From Methylosinus sp. H3A (GTDB lineage: Bacteria > Pseudomonadota > Alphaproteobacteria > Rhizobiales > Beijerinckiaceae), in contig NZ_JADNQW010000007.1 in the NCBI RefSeq assembly GCF_015709455.1, positions 62,001 to 126,000 on the forward strand: DNA of 64,000 nucleotides, given 5' to 3'. Positions 56,701 through 64,000 of the stretch are shown here, piece by piece. The notes beneath the pieces are model-generated. The model saw only the letters and a program-made list of their open reading frames with translations. It was not told the origin of the DNA and searched no databases. A program made the position numbers and the translations under genes. Each line of letters begins with the position of its first letter. Positions within the stretch are counted from its first letter, which is position 1.

Positions 56701-57050
56701 ACCTCGGCCGGAACGATCGGCAGCTGGTCTGTGAGGTGGTGTGGGATTTCGACTTTTATGCGTCCGCTCGGCGGCGCGTTCAGAGAGAGGCAAAATGCGG
56801 CTCTCGGCCCGATGCTCCAAACCCCCCAGGACTCGACGCCGCTGAAACCATAGATCGGTTCCCAGCCGCTCGAAGCGGTTTCACACAAATTAAATCGCCC
56901 CAAGCACTCTCGAGACGAGGCGCAGTAGATATTGATTTTCTCAAAACAAACTGCGAGCACGCGAGAATCGTCATCATGTCGATATGCGCTTAATTGAACT
57001 GTTTTTTTGAATTCGATCTCGACGAGTAGATAGTTCCTTGTCGCACTCAA
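53781..57050 (-). CDS. Multidomain GT2 / GT-B / sulfotransferase protein
   Basis: A single 1089-residue chain. Residues 1-150 form an unrecognised beta-rich domain. About 160-400 is a family-2 glycosyltransferase (PILSVLIMNYNRPRLTFASV, IIVVDNGSEASL, FVLFLNNDAF, GGFDPEFEVAYYEDVDLCLR). About 430-790 looks like a GT-B (GT4-type) transferase (VVTDSEFSRRALSSMLEALG, LIVCSGALRTGP, WRLVIVGDLAPDDDPGY, APVVFDVGAEAELCEAEGVG). From about 805 a sulfotransferase is clear: the PAPS loop VVAGCHRSGTSAMARVLSLA, then PIIVKDPRISIMAPLW and YVVMVRNPLEVSASL. The start lacks a strong ribosome site but fits the domain border. It could extend and sulfate a surface glycan in one polypeptide; order of action is unknown. 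Confidence 0.85.
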   Translation of the reverse strand: MSATRNYLLVEIEFKKTVQLSAYRHDDDSRVLAVCFEKINIYCASSRECLGRFNLCETASSGWEPIYGFSGVESWGVWSIGPRAAFCLSLNAPPSGRIKVEIPHHLTDQLPIVPAEVRVNKGMPRSIDFEGGALTFDVEPWEIPIEQSAGRNSSLAGENNPILSVLIMNYNRPRLTFASVMSVLSADIGIAYEIIVVDNGSEASLARALADMRLPVRLIMLSERRSFGSANNIAIESARGEFVLFLNNDAFVEKGVVESLLSELSDENVGLVGPVYRFPDDSCQEIGRFVCLDGHTYAPLSTGFMWDILDNIDVDHISAACVVVRRWDMLNIGGFDPEFEVAYYEDVDLCLRLKALGKSTRLVTSAVVRHICGATTNSPEGVVERYRAAQRNLHVFRSRWGRWLLTRDKLDSPSCEFFDLKQFGQQIEKFADERLHCVVLDDPLVSGANAGAAFAHASALSALRPTMVASAAPHSVMDVAKKVCALGLPHDRLTGGGVADAGTRDIDVVVLSSAALPSAPPSFGLRRVLHCPFPSVSQSTNIEASKRRIGALLNFDAVVTDSEFSRRALSSMLEALGAPPIDIEVIAPPVDVFSAGELTNERSNLIVCSGALRTGPSGGRHRSVANALRRLGGAALTRRWRLVIVGDLAPDDDPGYVDEIRSWSWPLDVDILVSPSRAVLRRLLSKAKICVSARGLGVELPKDAWMCSSSSAMIGTTISAGCAPVVFDVGAEAELCEAEGVGFRFHDENQLVSALEQAIDLSGSNGLPLASRQRMDAYSAESHRSAWSKLISRLSSANEELRGVRKMGLPTAIVVAGCHRSGTSAMARVLSLAGADLPSDLMPSQADNPTGFWEPTAIADWNEELLRSRNSGWDDPRAFFSRKRLEQLTEGEKREAVDRIKSCYRGNRPIIVKDPRISIMAPLWESALRATGYEPRYVVMVRNPLEVSASLSKRNGFSKEKGLLIWANYMLAVERDTRDSSRIFVSYSDLIADPEAVIDRIQTQLAIDFVRGPSAKRSMSAFVDPGLRHQKFEDAWRGKLTEIIYEYFLQLEAASQDRPLSPTVCRDLEVWLEEVRELLDGFGTGSAPR

Positions 57051-57547
57051 TTAGATGCCTCTGTCGTCTGTGGAACCCGCTCGCCAGCCCGCACCTTCTG
57101 AGCGGGACTTGCGCCATTAGGGTCCATATCCGAAAATTGTCAATCTAGTGATCGCTCTCGTCCTGCGTTGCTCTTTGACGGTGGCGGCGCACAATTTGCC
57201 CGGGTGCGGCGCAACAACGCGCTGTGGTGACGGCGACGCCGCGGCTGGGCGATCAGCGCGCTCTCTACGTGCGGCGGAATTTGCGATACAAGCTCAACTT
57301 ACGAAATCTCGTCGCCGCCAAAGCGCTATTCCTTCATGTGTTCGCGAGCCAGGGACGCTCGCCGCAACAAAGCCCCGGCGAGCCATCTGTGGAATGCCGG
57401 GTCGCCAATCGAATAGCAGCGCCATCGAGCGAGTGGCCACTCTCGTCGACGGTATGTCGCGGGCGGAAAAAATTCGTTGGACGCCGCGGCGCGTGCTGTT
57501 TAGTGCTCGGCGGACATATCGATCCCCAAAATGAGCCGCGTCCCCAA
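57051..57547. other. Spacer between glycan cluster and YchJ-like gene
   Basis: Two overlapping plus-strand frames are open here (57148-57534 and the upstream extension of the next gene), but neither has a recognisable domain or a start signal. The first 80 bases probably hold the divergent promoter of the large glycosyltransferase. Confidence 0.4.
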
Positions 57548-58063
57548 ATGACCGATCAACCTTGCCCCTGCCGCGCCCAAAACGCCGAGCCAGCGCCCCT
57601 CTCGACCTGCTGCGGGCCTTACGTCGATGGGTCGAGGCCCGCGCCGAGCGCGGAGGCTTTGATGCGCTCGCGCTATACGGCCTATGCGCTCGGCCGCATA
57701 GACTATCTACAGGACACGCTCGCGCCCGAGCACCGCGCCGGCTTCAACCGCAAGGCGGCCGCCGACTGGTCCGAAAAGTCGCAATGGCTCGGCCTGGATA
57801 TCGAAGCGACGGAGGACGGCCAGCCCGGCGATGCGAAAGGCTATGTCCAATTCACCGCGCATTATATCGGTGACGGACTGCGTCAAGCGCACAGGGAGCG
57901 ATCGTTGTTTCGCTTCGACGAGGCCGATCAGCGCTGGTATTTTGTCGAAGGCGAGGCCCGCAAGAGCGCGCCTGTCGTCCGGGAAGTGCGCCCCGGCCGC
58001 AATGATCCTTGTTCATGCGGCTCTGGGAAGAAATACAAGAAATGCTGCGGCGCGGCAGCGTGA
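57548..58063 (+). CDS. YchJ family protein (UPF0225) with SEC-C motif
   Basis: A 171-residue protein beginning MTDQPCPC and containing the YchJ core: [72 protein letters not shown], and the zinc-binding SEC-C end [20 protein letters not shown]. The function is unknown; SEC-C is shared with SecA and aids zinc or partner binding. The start is set by the family N-terminus; the ribosome site is weak. It is a single gene. Confidence 0.88.
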   Translation: MTDQPCPCRAQNAEPAPLSTCCGPYVDGSRPAPSAEALMRSRYTAYALGRIDYLQDTLAPEHRAGFNRKAAADWSEKSQWLGLDIEATEDGQPGDAKGYVQFTAHYIGDGLRQAHRERSLFRFDEADQRWYFVEGEARKSAPVVREVRPGRNDPCSCGSGKKYKKCCGAAA

Positions 58064-58300
58064 TCGGCGAGAGCGAGCCCGCAGGCTCTCGACGCGAGCT
58101 CGCCAAATCGTCGTCGTATCGAAACAGCGCTTTACCCGCTTTCTTCTCGTCAGTCTTTCACTGAATTACGTAATAGCCCTCGGCGTGATTGGCGCGAAAC
58201 ATCTCATCGAAGGACTTTTTTGGTCCGCATTCCACGAGTCGGCGATCGAGATTCGGCGTCACCGCGGAATGGTCACAAAAAGATGCGAGAAGCCCGAATC

Positions 58301-58570
58301 ATGACAAAGGCATTCGAGCTCCAACGCGAAATCGACAAAGTGGCGGATTGCGGAACGTCGGCGCCGTCACTCGACGACTATGGCGTCATCGCCATGGGCT
58401 TGCGCATCGATCCCGACGCGCAAGTCAGATTTTGGAGGAACGGCAAAGGCGCTTCCTTCTTCACCGTCACATTCTCCGATGGATCGAAATCCGTCTATGA
58501 CGCGCGCGGTTGTCTCGCGCCCGCGGGCTCGCCGAGCCTTTCCGACTATGGACGCCATGGGTTTCCCTAG
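58301..58570 (+). CDS. Small hypothetical protein
   Basis: The 89-residue frame starts MTKAFELQREIDKVADCGTS; the body has DDYGVIAMGLRIDPDAQVRF-WRNGKG, and it ends LSDYGRHGFP. An in-frame ATG at 58283 would add six residues. It is followed 27 bases later by a strong terminator, which supports a real transcript. No family is recognised. Confidence 0.55.
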   Translation: MTKAFELQREIDKVADCGTSAPSLDDYGVIAMGLRIDPDAQVRFWRNGKGASFFTVTFSDGSKSVYDARGCLAPAGSPSLSDYGRHGFP

Positions 58571-58596
58571 CGCGTCCGCTCTTGCTTCACCATAAG

Positions 58597-58630
58597 GGCC
58601 CGGTCAATTACGCCGGGCCACTTCTTTTTT
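58597..58630 (+). terminator. Rho-independent terminator
   Basis: GGCCCGG (58597-58603) pairs with CCGGGCC (58613-58619) across a nine-base loop and is followed by ACTTCTTTTTT. It ends the small plus-strand gene. From 58631 to the topoisomerase stop at 58754 nothing else is seen. Confidence 0.8.
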
Positions 58631-58753
58631 CTGCGCATAGAGATATCGTCGTGGTCTGTCATGACCTTCCAACGAAGGCGACATCTTTGGATACGAACGG
58701 CGGCCGATGAAAGCGCGAGAGACGCTTCGATTCGCCATCGGGCCGGATGCGCC

Positions 58754-60904
58754 CTATTTCGCATGCTCATCGAGAAATTTGCGGCATATATCGAAGTCCC
58801 GCTGATAATTTTCGGGCAGCGCCGCCTTCTTGGAGCGTGAGAGGTTCTGCGCATAGGCGACCATTTTGTCGGTCGGCGCTTTCGAGCGCACGGCCCCATC
58901 ATTACGCACACGCGCCGCCGACGCGACCGCTTTTGCTTTCGACGACTGACTCGCCTTCGATCCACGACGAGCGCGACTGGGACTCGTGTTCGTCACGTCG
59001 GCCCCGCCGCCGGCCAGTCCGCTCTGACGTCGGCGCCCCGGTCGACGCACCGGCGTCGACGCCGGCAGATCCACTGATCCGCTCGACCGCTCGAGCAATG
59101 CGTCGATCAACTGCTGAGCCGCGGCGGCGACGCCGTCGATCACCGCACGATAGTCCGCCTTTCCGACAAGGATCTCGTCGAGGCGCATCTCCCATAAGGC
59201 GGTCGTGCCAGGATCGACGAGCGCGGGCGCCGCGCCACGTAAGAGCTCGAACAATTGCAATCCCGCCGAGGTCGGCAGCACGAGCTTGCCATCCGCAGTC
59301 AACAAATTCTGCCGCTTCAGTCCTTTGATGACTTCCGCTCGAGTCGCGGGCGTGCCAATTCCCTTGGCTTCCTTCAGCCGGTCGCGGAGGGCGACGTCTT
59401 CGACGAAGCGCCACGCATTCTGCATCGCGTCCACCAGCGTGCCTTCGTTGTAGCGTGGCGGCGGCTGCGTTCTCTTCGCTTCGACCCGCGCGTCGGACAG
59501 GCTCGCGCTTTCGCCATCGCGCAGGGAGGGCAGCGTTTGCTCGGCCTCCGTCTCGGCGTTCGAATCGATCGCCTGATAGACGGCCTTCCATCCGAGCCGC
59601 AAGGGAATGCGCCCGACGGCGCGGAACTCCACCGCCGCTCGGCCGGAAATCGGCGCCGCCATTGTGACGACGGTCTGCCGATATTCGTAGTCGGGCGCCA
59701 CCGCAGCCAGATATGAACGGCAGATGAGCGCGAACAGCCGCTTTTCGTCCTCGCTCAGACGCGCTAAGCGGGTTTCGAGGTTGTCGAGAACATTGACGTT
59801 GGGCACGACAGCATGATGCGACACGCCCTCGAGCGCTTTATCGCAGAAATGGCCGGACTTGCCGCGCCGGATCACCGGAGCGGCGATGTCGAGATGGGCG
59901 AAGCCGCGCAAGCGCGTCAGCGCGCCGACGATCGCCGGGACGTCGCCGATCTGATTTTCTGTGAGGTACCGCGCTTCCGCTCGCGGATAGGTGATCAGCT
60001 TCTTGCCGTCGCCGTCGTAAAGCTCCTGCGCCACAGACAACGTCTTGTCGGCTGTCCATCCCCAGCGCTGGCCGCAGGTTTTCTGCAAGGATGGGAGATC
60101 GAAGAGACGCGGCGGCGCCTGGCGCTTTTCCTCGATCGCGACGCCGAGAGGGCCCTCATATCCCGTCGCGGCTTTGGCGATCGCCTCCGCGTGGGCGCGC
60201 TCCTCGAGCCGCATCTTGGCCGCCGGAGCGTGACGCATCAAAAAGCTACCACCACCGACGGTCGCGGTGGCGACCACCTCGAAATAGTCCACGGGCCGAA
60301 AATTGCGGATTTCCAGCTCGCGCAGGCAGACGATCGCCAAAGTCGGCGTCTTGACCCGACCGATCCCGATCACGCCTCGAACCCCAGGCGTGAGCAATGT
60401 CTTCGTCGCGGTCCGGGTCAGGGACAGATTGAAGATCTGGTCCGCCTGCTGGCGCGCCACCGCCGCCTCATAGAGCGACCGCATCTCGGCATTGGGCTTC
60501 AGCCGGGCGAAAGCCTGCTGCAGCGTCTTCGGATCCTGCGCGGTGAACAAGGCCCGCCGCACGCGTCCCCGATAGCCGAGATGGTCGAGGATTTCCTGGC
60601 CGATCAGCTGACCCTCGCGATCACAGTCGGTCGCGAGTATGACGTCGTCACATGCAGCGAGCGCCGTCGCTATAGCCCCGAGCTTCGCCGGCTTGGAGCC
60701 TTGCGTGGCCGCGCGAGTCGGATAGAGCCCGTCCGGCTTGAGGACGACGCAGGACCAGCGCTTCCACGCGGCGTTGATCTCCTCGGGCTCGGCCAAGCGA
60801 AGCAGATGTCCCTCGGCAGGCAGAATTTGTCCAAAGCGCGCGCCAAAGGCCGCACGAAGATCCTTCGCCTGACTGGCCTTTTCCGTAATGATCAGTGTCG
60901 CCAT
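58754..60904 (-). CDS. topB: DNA topoisomerase III
   Basis: A 716-residue type IA topoisomerase. The Toprim domain has IITEKASQAKDLRAAFG and the metal-binding ATDCDREGQLIGQEIL (about residues 90-105). The core has SLTRTATKTLLTPGVRG, IGIGRVKTPTLAIV and the catalytic-Tyr strand KLITYPRAEARYL. Later motifs include YNEGTLVDAMQNAWRF and GIGTPATRAEVIKGLKRQNL. The C-terminus has a Ser/Arg-rich linker and the tail YAQNLSRSKKAALPENYQRD, common in alphaproteobacterial copies. It decatenates replicating or recombining DNA. Such genes are common on plasmids and integrative elements. Confidence 0.93.
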   Translation of the reverse strand: MATLIITEKASQAKDLRAAFGARFGQILPAEGHLLRLAEPEEINAAWKRWSCVVLKPDGLYPTRAATQGSKPAKLGAIATALAACDDVILATDCDREGQLIGQEILDHLGYRGRVRRALFTAQDPKTLQQAFARLKPNAEMRSLYEAAVARQQADQIFNLSLTRTATKTLLTPGVRGVIGIGRVKTPTLAIVCLRELEIRNFRPVDYFEVVATATVGGGSFLMRHAPAAKMRLEERAHAEAIAKAATGYEGPLGVAIEEKRQAPPRLFDLPSLQKTCGQRWGWTADKTLSVAQELYDGDGKKLITYPRAEARYLTENQIGDVPAIVGALTRLRGFAHLDIAAPVIRRGKSGHFCDKALEGVSHHAVVPNVNVLDNLETRLARLSEDEKRLFALICRSYLAAVAPDYEYRQTVVTMAAPISGRAAVEFRAVGRIPLRLGWKAVYQAIDSNAETEAEQTLPSLRDGESASLSDARVEAKRTQPPPRYNEGTLVDAMQNAWRFVEDVALRDRLKEAKGIGTPATRAEVIKGLKRQNLLTADGKLVLPTSAGLQLFELLRGAAPALVDPGTTALWEMRLDEILVGKADYRAVIDGVAAAAQQLIDALLERSSGSVDLPASTPVRRPGRRRQSGLAGGGADVTNTSPSRARRGSKASQSSKAKAVASAARVRNDGAVRSKAPTDKMVAYAQNLSRSKKAALPENYQRDFDICRKFLDEHAK

Positions 60905-60964
60905 GCGCCTTACCGAATCGGAGGGGATTTCAGCCTAGCGCAATTGCGAGAACAGACAAAGAAC

Positions 60965-60993
60965 AAAGCCGCCAAAATTCCATCGGCGGCTTT
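60965..60993 (-). terminator. Terminator downstream of the MucR gene
   Basis: AAAGCCGCC (60965-60973) and GGCGGCTTT (60985-60993) form a nine-base stem with an 11-base loop; on the minus strand it is followed by GTTCTTTG. It lies just after the mucR stop and before the topB start, so the two genes are probably separate transcripts. Confidence 0.65.
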
Positions 60994-61008
60994 CGTCGCC
61001 CTCGCTGG

Positions 61009-61497
61009 TTACACCTTCGCCTTCTTGGCTGGACGCCCGCGCTTGGCCGGGGCGGCGGCGGCGGCCTTCTCGTGGGGCGCGGCTTTCTCGCGAAGCTGAC
61101 CGAGCCCGATCTTCTTCGCCATTTCCGATCGCTGCGCGGCATAATTGGGCGCGACCATCGGATAGTCCGCCGGGAGGCCCCACTTCGCGCGATATTCCTC
61201 CGGCGTCATGCCGAGCGTCGCCAAGTGCCGTCGGAGCGATTTGAAGGTCTTGCCGTCGTCGAGACACACGAGGAAATCGGGCGTGATCGATTTGCGGATC
61301 GATACCGCAGGCTCCCTTTTCTCCACTGCGGGCGTTGAATCCATTGGACCTCTGCCGAGGTTCTCCAGAGCTCCACGCACCGATTGAATCAACGAGGGAA
61401 GGTCGCTGATCGGCAGGGAGTTATTGGCGACGAAGGCCGCAACGACTTCGGCGGCCAGCACGATCGAACGCGGAGGTTCGGCTTCGGAAGTCGTCAT
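61009..61497 (-). CDS. MucR/Ros family transcriptional regulator
   Basis: A 162-residue regulator. The N-terminal half (IVLAAEVVAAFVANNSLPIS-DLPSLI) is the oligomerisation part. The C-terminal zinc-finger domain reads TPDFLVCLDDGKTFKSLRRH-LATLGMTPEEYRAKWGLP, followed by DYPMVAPNYAAQRSEMAKKI and an Ala/Lys-rich AT-hook-like tail (KRGRPAKKAKV). The first Cys and the H residues are present; as in many MucR proteins the second Cys position is replaced. MucR-type proteins control exopolysaccharide, motility and symbiosis genes and silence AT-rich DNA, so a link with the nearby glycan cluster is plausible. AGGA precedes the start. Confidence 0.92.
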   Translation of the reverse strand: MTTSEAEPPRSIVLAAEVVAAFVANNSLPISDLPSLIQSVRGALENLGRGPMDSTPAVEKREPAVSIRKSITPDFLVCLDDGKTFKSLRRHLATLGMTPEEYRAKWGLPADYPMVAPNYAAQRSEMAKKIGLGQLREKAAPHEKAAAAAPAKRGRPAKKAKV

Positions 61498-62245
61498 GAG
61501 AATTTTCCTCGATGGTTGCGATGGATAAGAATACGCGTTTATCAGCTGTTCGTCGACACCGGCGCATGCCTTTTCAGAAGCGCCTCATTCCAGACGTGTC
61601 GAATTTCGACCAAGGACGCGACCAGCCTGTGAGGCCGCCGCGGCTTAGGCGGCGCAGGCATAGAACTACTGCTCTGGATGCAAATTTGCCGCTAGCGCCA
61701 ACCGGACCAAGCCCCGCGCTTGCGATTGTGAAACCGCCGATCCGGCGAGCGAACATATGTCGCGACGCAACGATCGAGCGTGGAATGATCGACATCGACC
61801 CAGCGCTCGCTCGTCCATTCTTCGAGTGATAGATCATTGATAGGCCACATAGCAGACGACGCGCCACACACTCACGTCACGTTCGAAATGGCTGTCCTCG
61901 AATTCGACCATCGCGCAACTCAGCCTGATAGCCCCGACATGAACCTGATCGAGAAGGCATTTTCCAAGCTGAAGGCGCGTTTGCGCAAAATTGCCGAGTG
62001 AACCGTCGCCGCCCTGACGCGGGCCCTCGAAGCCTGCCCCGACATCTTCGAACCTGCACAATGCGCAAACTACTTCGCCGCTTGCCGATATGATCCACCT
62101 TGATCGTAGCCCGCTCAAGCGGAAGTGGATCGACTTTGGACCAAAGCGTCGATCGACTTTTGAAAAACACTCGGACAGTTTGTGCGTGAGCCCTGCCATG
62201 CGCCCCGGACTGGAGCGCTTTCCGCCCACGCAATCAGTCGCGCGA
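61498..62245. other. Gene-free region with an IS630 scar
   Basis: Apart from the IS630 C-terminal fragment described separately, no gene is supported. The first 60 bases hold the mucR promoter. Frames on both strands are short and lack start signals. Confidence 0.45.
61925..62102 (+). pseudogene. IS630-family transposase, C-terminal scar
   Basis: The plus strand reads QPDSPDMNLIEKAFSKLKAR-LRKIAE, then an in-frame TGA at 61999-62001, then TVAALTRALEACPDIFEPAQ and CANYFAACRYDPP with a stop. This is the end of the ISRm-type IS630 transposase (SPDLNPIEQ...ECANYF..AGYD). It belongs to a different subgroup from the nested element at 47.8 kb. The rest of the element is gone. Confidence 0.75.
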
Positions 62246-63484
62246 TCAGATTTCACCACGGCGGTGCTCCCGCTCGCCATTGGCCTGCGCGCGCCGCTTC
62301 TGTAGCCAGCGCATGAGGCCGGTGACATAGAGCAGCGCCGGCGCGACGCCGAGCAAGCCGACGAAAGCGCGACCGAAATCGCCGAAGGCCTCGCCCGTAT
62401 GCAGCGGATACTGCCATTCCAGGAATTTTTCTCCGGCTGTGAAGGCGTGCGGGTCTTGTATGTGGATGATCTCGCCACTGTAACGATCGACCGCCGCCAC
62501 GCGCCTAGGCTCGCTGCGATTGACCTCGTCATCGGCGCGCTTGCCCACGACATAGACGCCATCCGGCCCCTCCGGCAGCGCCAGGCTCATCAGCCGGCCA
62601 TCGGGAAACAGCCGATCGACGGCCGCGACCGCCGCCTCCGCGGCGATCGGCGCGCGCCCTTCTGCCGGCGCGGATTTCAGCCCTTCGTCCATGTGATGAA
62701 CGCCGACCGGCGAGAACAAGCCGACAAGCGCGCGCACTTGCGAGCCGAAGGTCAGATAGACGCCGGAAAACAGCATCACGACGAAAACGCCGCAGAGATA
62801 GGCGCCGGTCGTCTTGTGCAGATCGAGCGCGAGGCGCTCCGCGCTCGCGCCGCGCTTGATGGCGAAGGCCTGCCGCCATCGCCCGTTGCGCGGCAGCCAT
62901 AGATAGACGCCGGTCGCGAGTGAGAGAAATAGAAACAGCCCGGCGAATCCGACGATGGTCGCGCCCGTCTCGCCGAGCAGAAGCGCGGAATGGAGATGGA
63001 TGAGAAAGACCGAGAGCGGCTCTGCGAATTGATCATTCTCATCGATGATCACCCTCTGGCCCAAGACCGAAGCATCGCGCGGATCGACGAGCGTCTGCAG
63101 GATTTTCTCTCCCCCGCCCACGCCCCCCGTCTTGGAGATGACGTCGAAATAGCCGCCCTGCCCTGTCGGAAAATGCACCCAATAAGGATGCGCTCCCTTT
63201 GGCGTCGCCGCTTGGCTCGCCTCGATGATCCGATCGATCGAGGCGCGCGCGCCGCCGGGACGATAGTCCGTCGCGACGAAGAAATCCCTGTTCAGCCATT
63301 CGTCGATCTCGACGCGAAACGCGAGCAGGCTGCCGGAAAGGCCGAGGACGACGAAAACGGCGCCAGCGACGAGGCCGATATAGAAATGAAGATCGAGCCA
63401 CAGGCGTCGGCCACGGGCGAAGCTTGCCGCGCGGCCCCTTGTCCCGGTTGCTCGGCTCTCACGTTCGACGCTGTCATTGGTCAT
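62246..63484 (-). CDS. PepSY-associated transmembrane protein
   Basis: The start at 63484 lies five bases after the stop of a receptor gene fragment; the frame open upstream of it belongs to that receptor's region. The 412-residue product has helices WLDLHFYIGLVAGAVFVVLG-LSGSLLAF (about residues 28-55), ATIVGFAGLFLFLSLATGVY-LWLP, LCGVFVVMLFSGVYL, and a last helix LLGVAPALLYVTGLMRWL. Periplasmic PepSY parts include AVDRYSGEIIHIQDPHAF. It is related in plan to the 2918-4171 protein but clearly divergent. A role in handling the imported metal or siderophore at the inner membrane is inferred from context. Confidence 0.87.
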   Translation of the reverse strand: MTNDSVERESRATGTRGRAASFARGRRLWLDLHFYIGLVAGAVFVVLGLSGSLLAFRVEIDEWLNRDFFVATDYRPGGARASIDRIIEASQAATPKGAHPYWVHFPTGQGGYFDVISKTGGVGGGEKILQTLVDPRDASVLGQRVIIDENDQFAEPLSVFLIHLHSALLLGETGATIVGFAGLFLFLSLATGVYLWLPRNGRWRQAFAIKRGASAERLALDLHKTTGAYLCGVFVVMLFSGVYLTFGSQVRALVGLFSPVGVHHMDEGLKSAPAEGRAPIAAEAAVAAVDRLFPDGRLMSLALPEGPDGVYVVGKRADDEVNRSEPRRVAAVDRYSGEIIHIQDPHAFTAGEKFLEWQYPLHTGEAFGDFGRAFVGLLGVAPALLYVTGLMRWLQKRRAQANGEREHRRGEI

Positions 63485-63488
63485 AAGG

Positions 63489-63615
63489 TCAGAACTCCGC
63501 GCGAAGCGAGGCGAGGAAGGCGCGCGACGCGCCCGGTGTGATGAAGTAGCGATCGGTCGCGCCTTCATAAAAAGTCGCGCCAAGCAGATTGGTCACATTG
63601 ACATGGAAGGTCAAA
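63489..63615 (-). pseudogene. TonB-dependent receptor, last ~40 codons only
   Basis: The end of a receptor is unmistakable: LTFHVNVTNLLGATFYEGAT, then a short stretch, then PGASRAFLASLRAEF and a stop at 63489-63491. Upstream of about 63615 the frame turns into Arg-rich sequence with no barrel strands, so the main part of the receptor is missing. It sits five bases from the PepSY gene, marking a former receptor-PepSY operon. Confidence 0.8.
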
Positions 63616-63878
63616 TTGGGCGCGCAAGCTCGGCGGCCGCATCGCGGTCCCCGAGAGTTCGGGCGGCGGCGCCGCTTTCTCGCTCTTTGTCCCCGATGCA
63701 CGCCCTTCCTGAGACGCGCCGGGGCGTTCCGCCGAGGCCACGCGCCCTTACGCTCGTGCAACTTTCGGTTCGCGGCGCCGGCGCGCTACGCCGAATTTTC
63801 GTGCGGCGGGACGCTCGGATTTCGGAGGAGCGGCGGCGAGGGCGTGATCTCGCGCCACGCCGCCAGGACGTTTGTCTT
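63616..63878. other. Unrecognised sequence between two receptor 3' ends
   Basis: About 260 bases with no recognisable coding content on either strand; the frames are Arg/Pro-rich. It separates the 40-codon receptor remnant from the next receptor and may be the junction left by a deletion. Confidence 0.4.
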
Positions 63879-64000
63879 TCAGAATTTGAACTTCACACCG
63901 CCCTGTATCGCGCGCGGCTGGCCCGCATAGATCGAGCCGGTCGAATTCTGAGACAGCGCGAAGCCCGGGTTCTGGAAGCCCGAGGTGAGCGAGTTGGAGA
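63879..64000 (-). CDS. TonB-dependent receptor, C-terminal end (partial at window edge)
   Basis: Reading leftward from the window edge, the frame gives SNSLTSGFQNPGFALSQNST, GSIYAGQPRAIQGGVKFKF and a stop at 63879-63881. The GQPRxxxGGVKFKF ending with a terminal Phe is the last barrel strand of a TonB-dependent receptor. The body of the gene is outside the window, so its state is unknown. Confidence 0.8.
   Translation of the reverse strand, partial: SNSLTSGFQNPGFALSQNSTGSIYAGQPRAIQGGVKFKF

Noticed and set aside
59813..61099. A 428-codon plus-strand frame opposite topB
   Set aside because: Shadow of topoisomerase III.

Overview
The window is high-GC DNA from an alphaproteobacterium. The support is codon usage, the MucR-type regulator, and the gene style of the Rhizobiales/methanotroph (Methylosinus/Methylocystis-like) group. 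No pmo, mmo or mxa gene is present, so the lower-level placement is an inference. The many insertion sequences and broken genes, and a lone topoisomerase III, mark it as accessory DNA (genomic island or large plasmid). No rRNA, tRNA or CRISPR array was seen.

Layout. 1-4.2 kb: edge of a response regulator, then a small Cys/His secreted protein, a siderophore-type TonB-dependent receptor and a PepSY membrane protein. 4.3-7.1 kb: a decayed IS66 element with a pRiA4b-type passenger gene. 7.3-10.4 kb: a minus-strand glycine-betaine operon (two N-methyltransferases and an MFS transporter). 10.7-11.5 kb: IS6 and hydrolase remnants. 12.4-16.0 kb: a P-type ATPase fused in one frame to an HlyD-type periplasmic adaptor. 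16.1-18.2 kb: two membrane proteins. 18.5-20.3 kb: an NRPS condensation/adenylation remnant. 21-23.2 kb: a small hypothetical protein and a DEAD-box helicase. 23.9-26.6 kb: a wholly decayed FecI/FecR/TonB-receptor set. 27-29 kb: an outer-membrane barrel, a lipoprotein and a possible kinase remnant. 29.4-37.5 kb: PpiC-type isomerase plus three HupE/UreJ-like membrane proteins, divergent from a secreted DUF3604 protein, with an IS1380 element between them; then a 2OG-Fe(II) oxygenase and, convergent, a fused MFS/spermidine-synthase protein. 40.5-46.7 kb: exbD-tonB-receptor-exbB plus a CpdB-like nucleotidase as one operon. 46.8-49.3 kb: an IS3 element carrying a nested IS630, inserted into a small rpoC fragment. 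49.5-57.1 kb: a minus-strand surface-glycan cluster (GT2-CmcI fusion, double methyltransferase, secreted beta-helix protein, 1089-residue GT/GT/sulfotransferase). 57.5-64 kb: YchJ-like protein, topoisomerase III, MucR, an IS630 scar, and a second PepSY gene behind two receptor 3' ends.

How the genes fit together. Three themes recur: TonB-dependent uptake (four receptor loci, two with PepSY genes, one with its own energising proteins, one decayed); extracytoplasmic phosphate-ester or metal handling (CpdB, DUF3604, HupE trio, P-type ATPase-adaptor); and surface-glycan building. The best candidates for an undescribed system are the ATPase-HlyD fusion, the DUF3604/PpiC/HupE block, the self-contained TonB-CpdB operon and the GT-GT-sulfotransferase chain.
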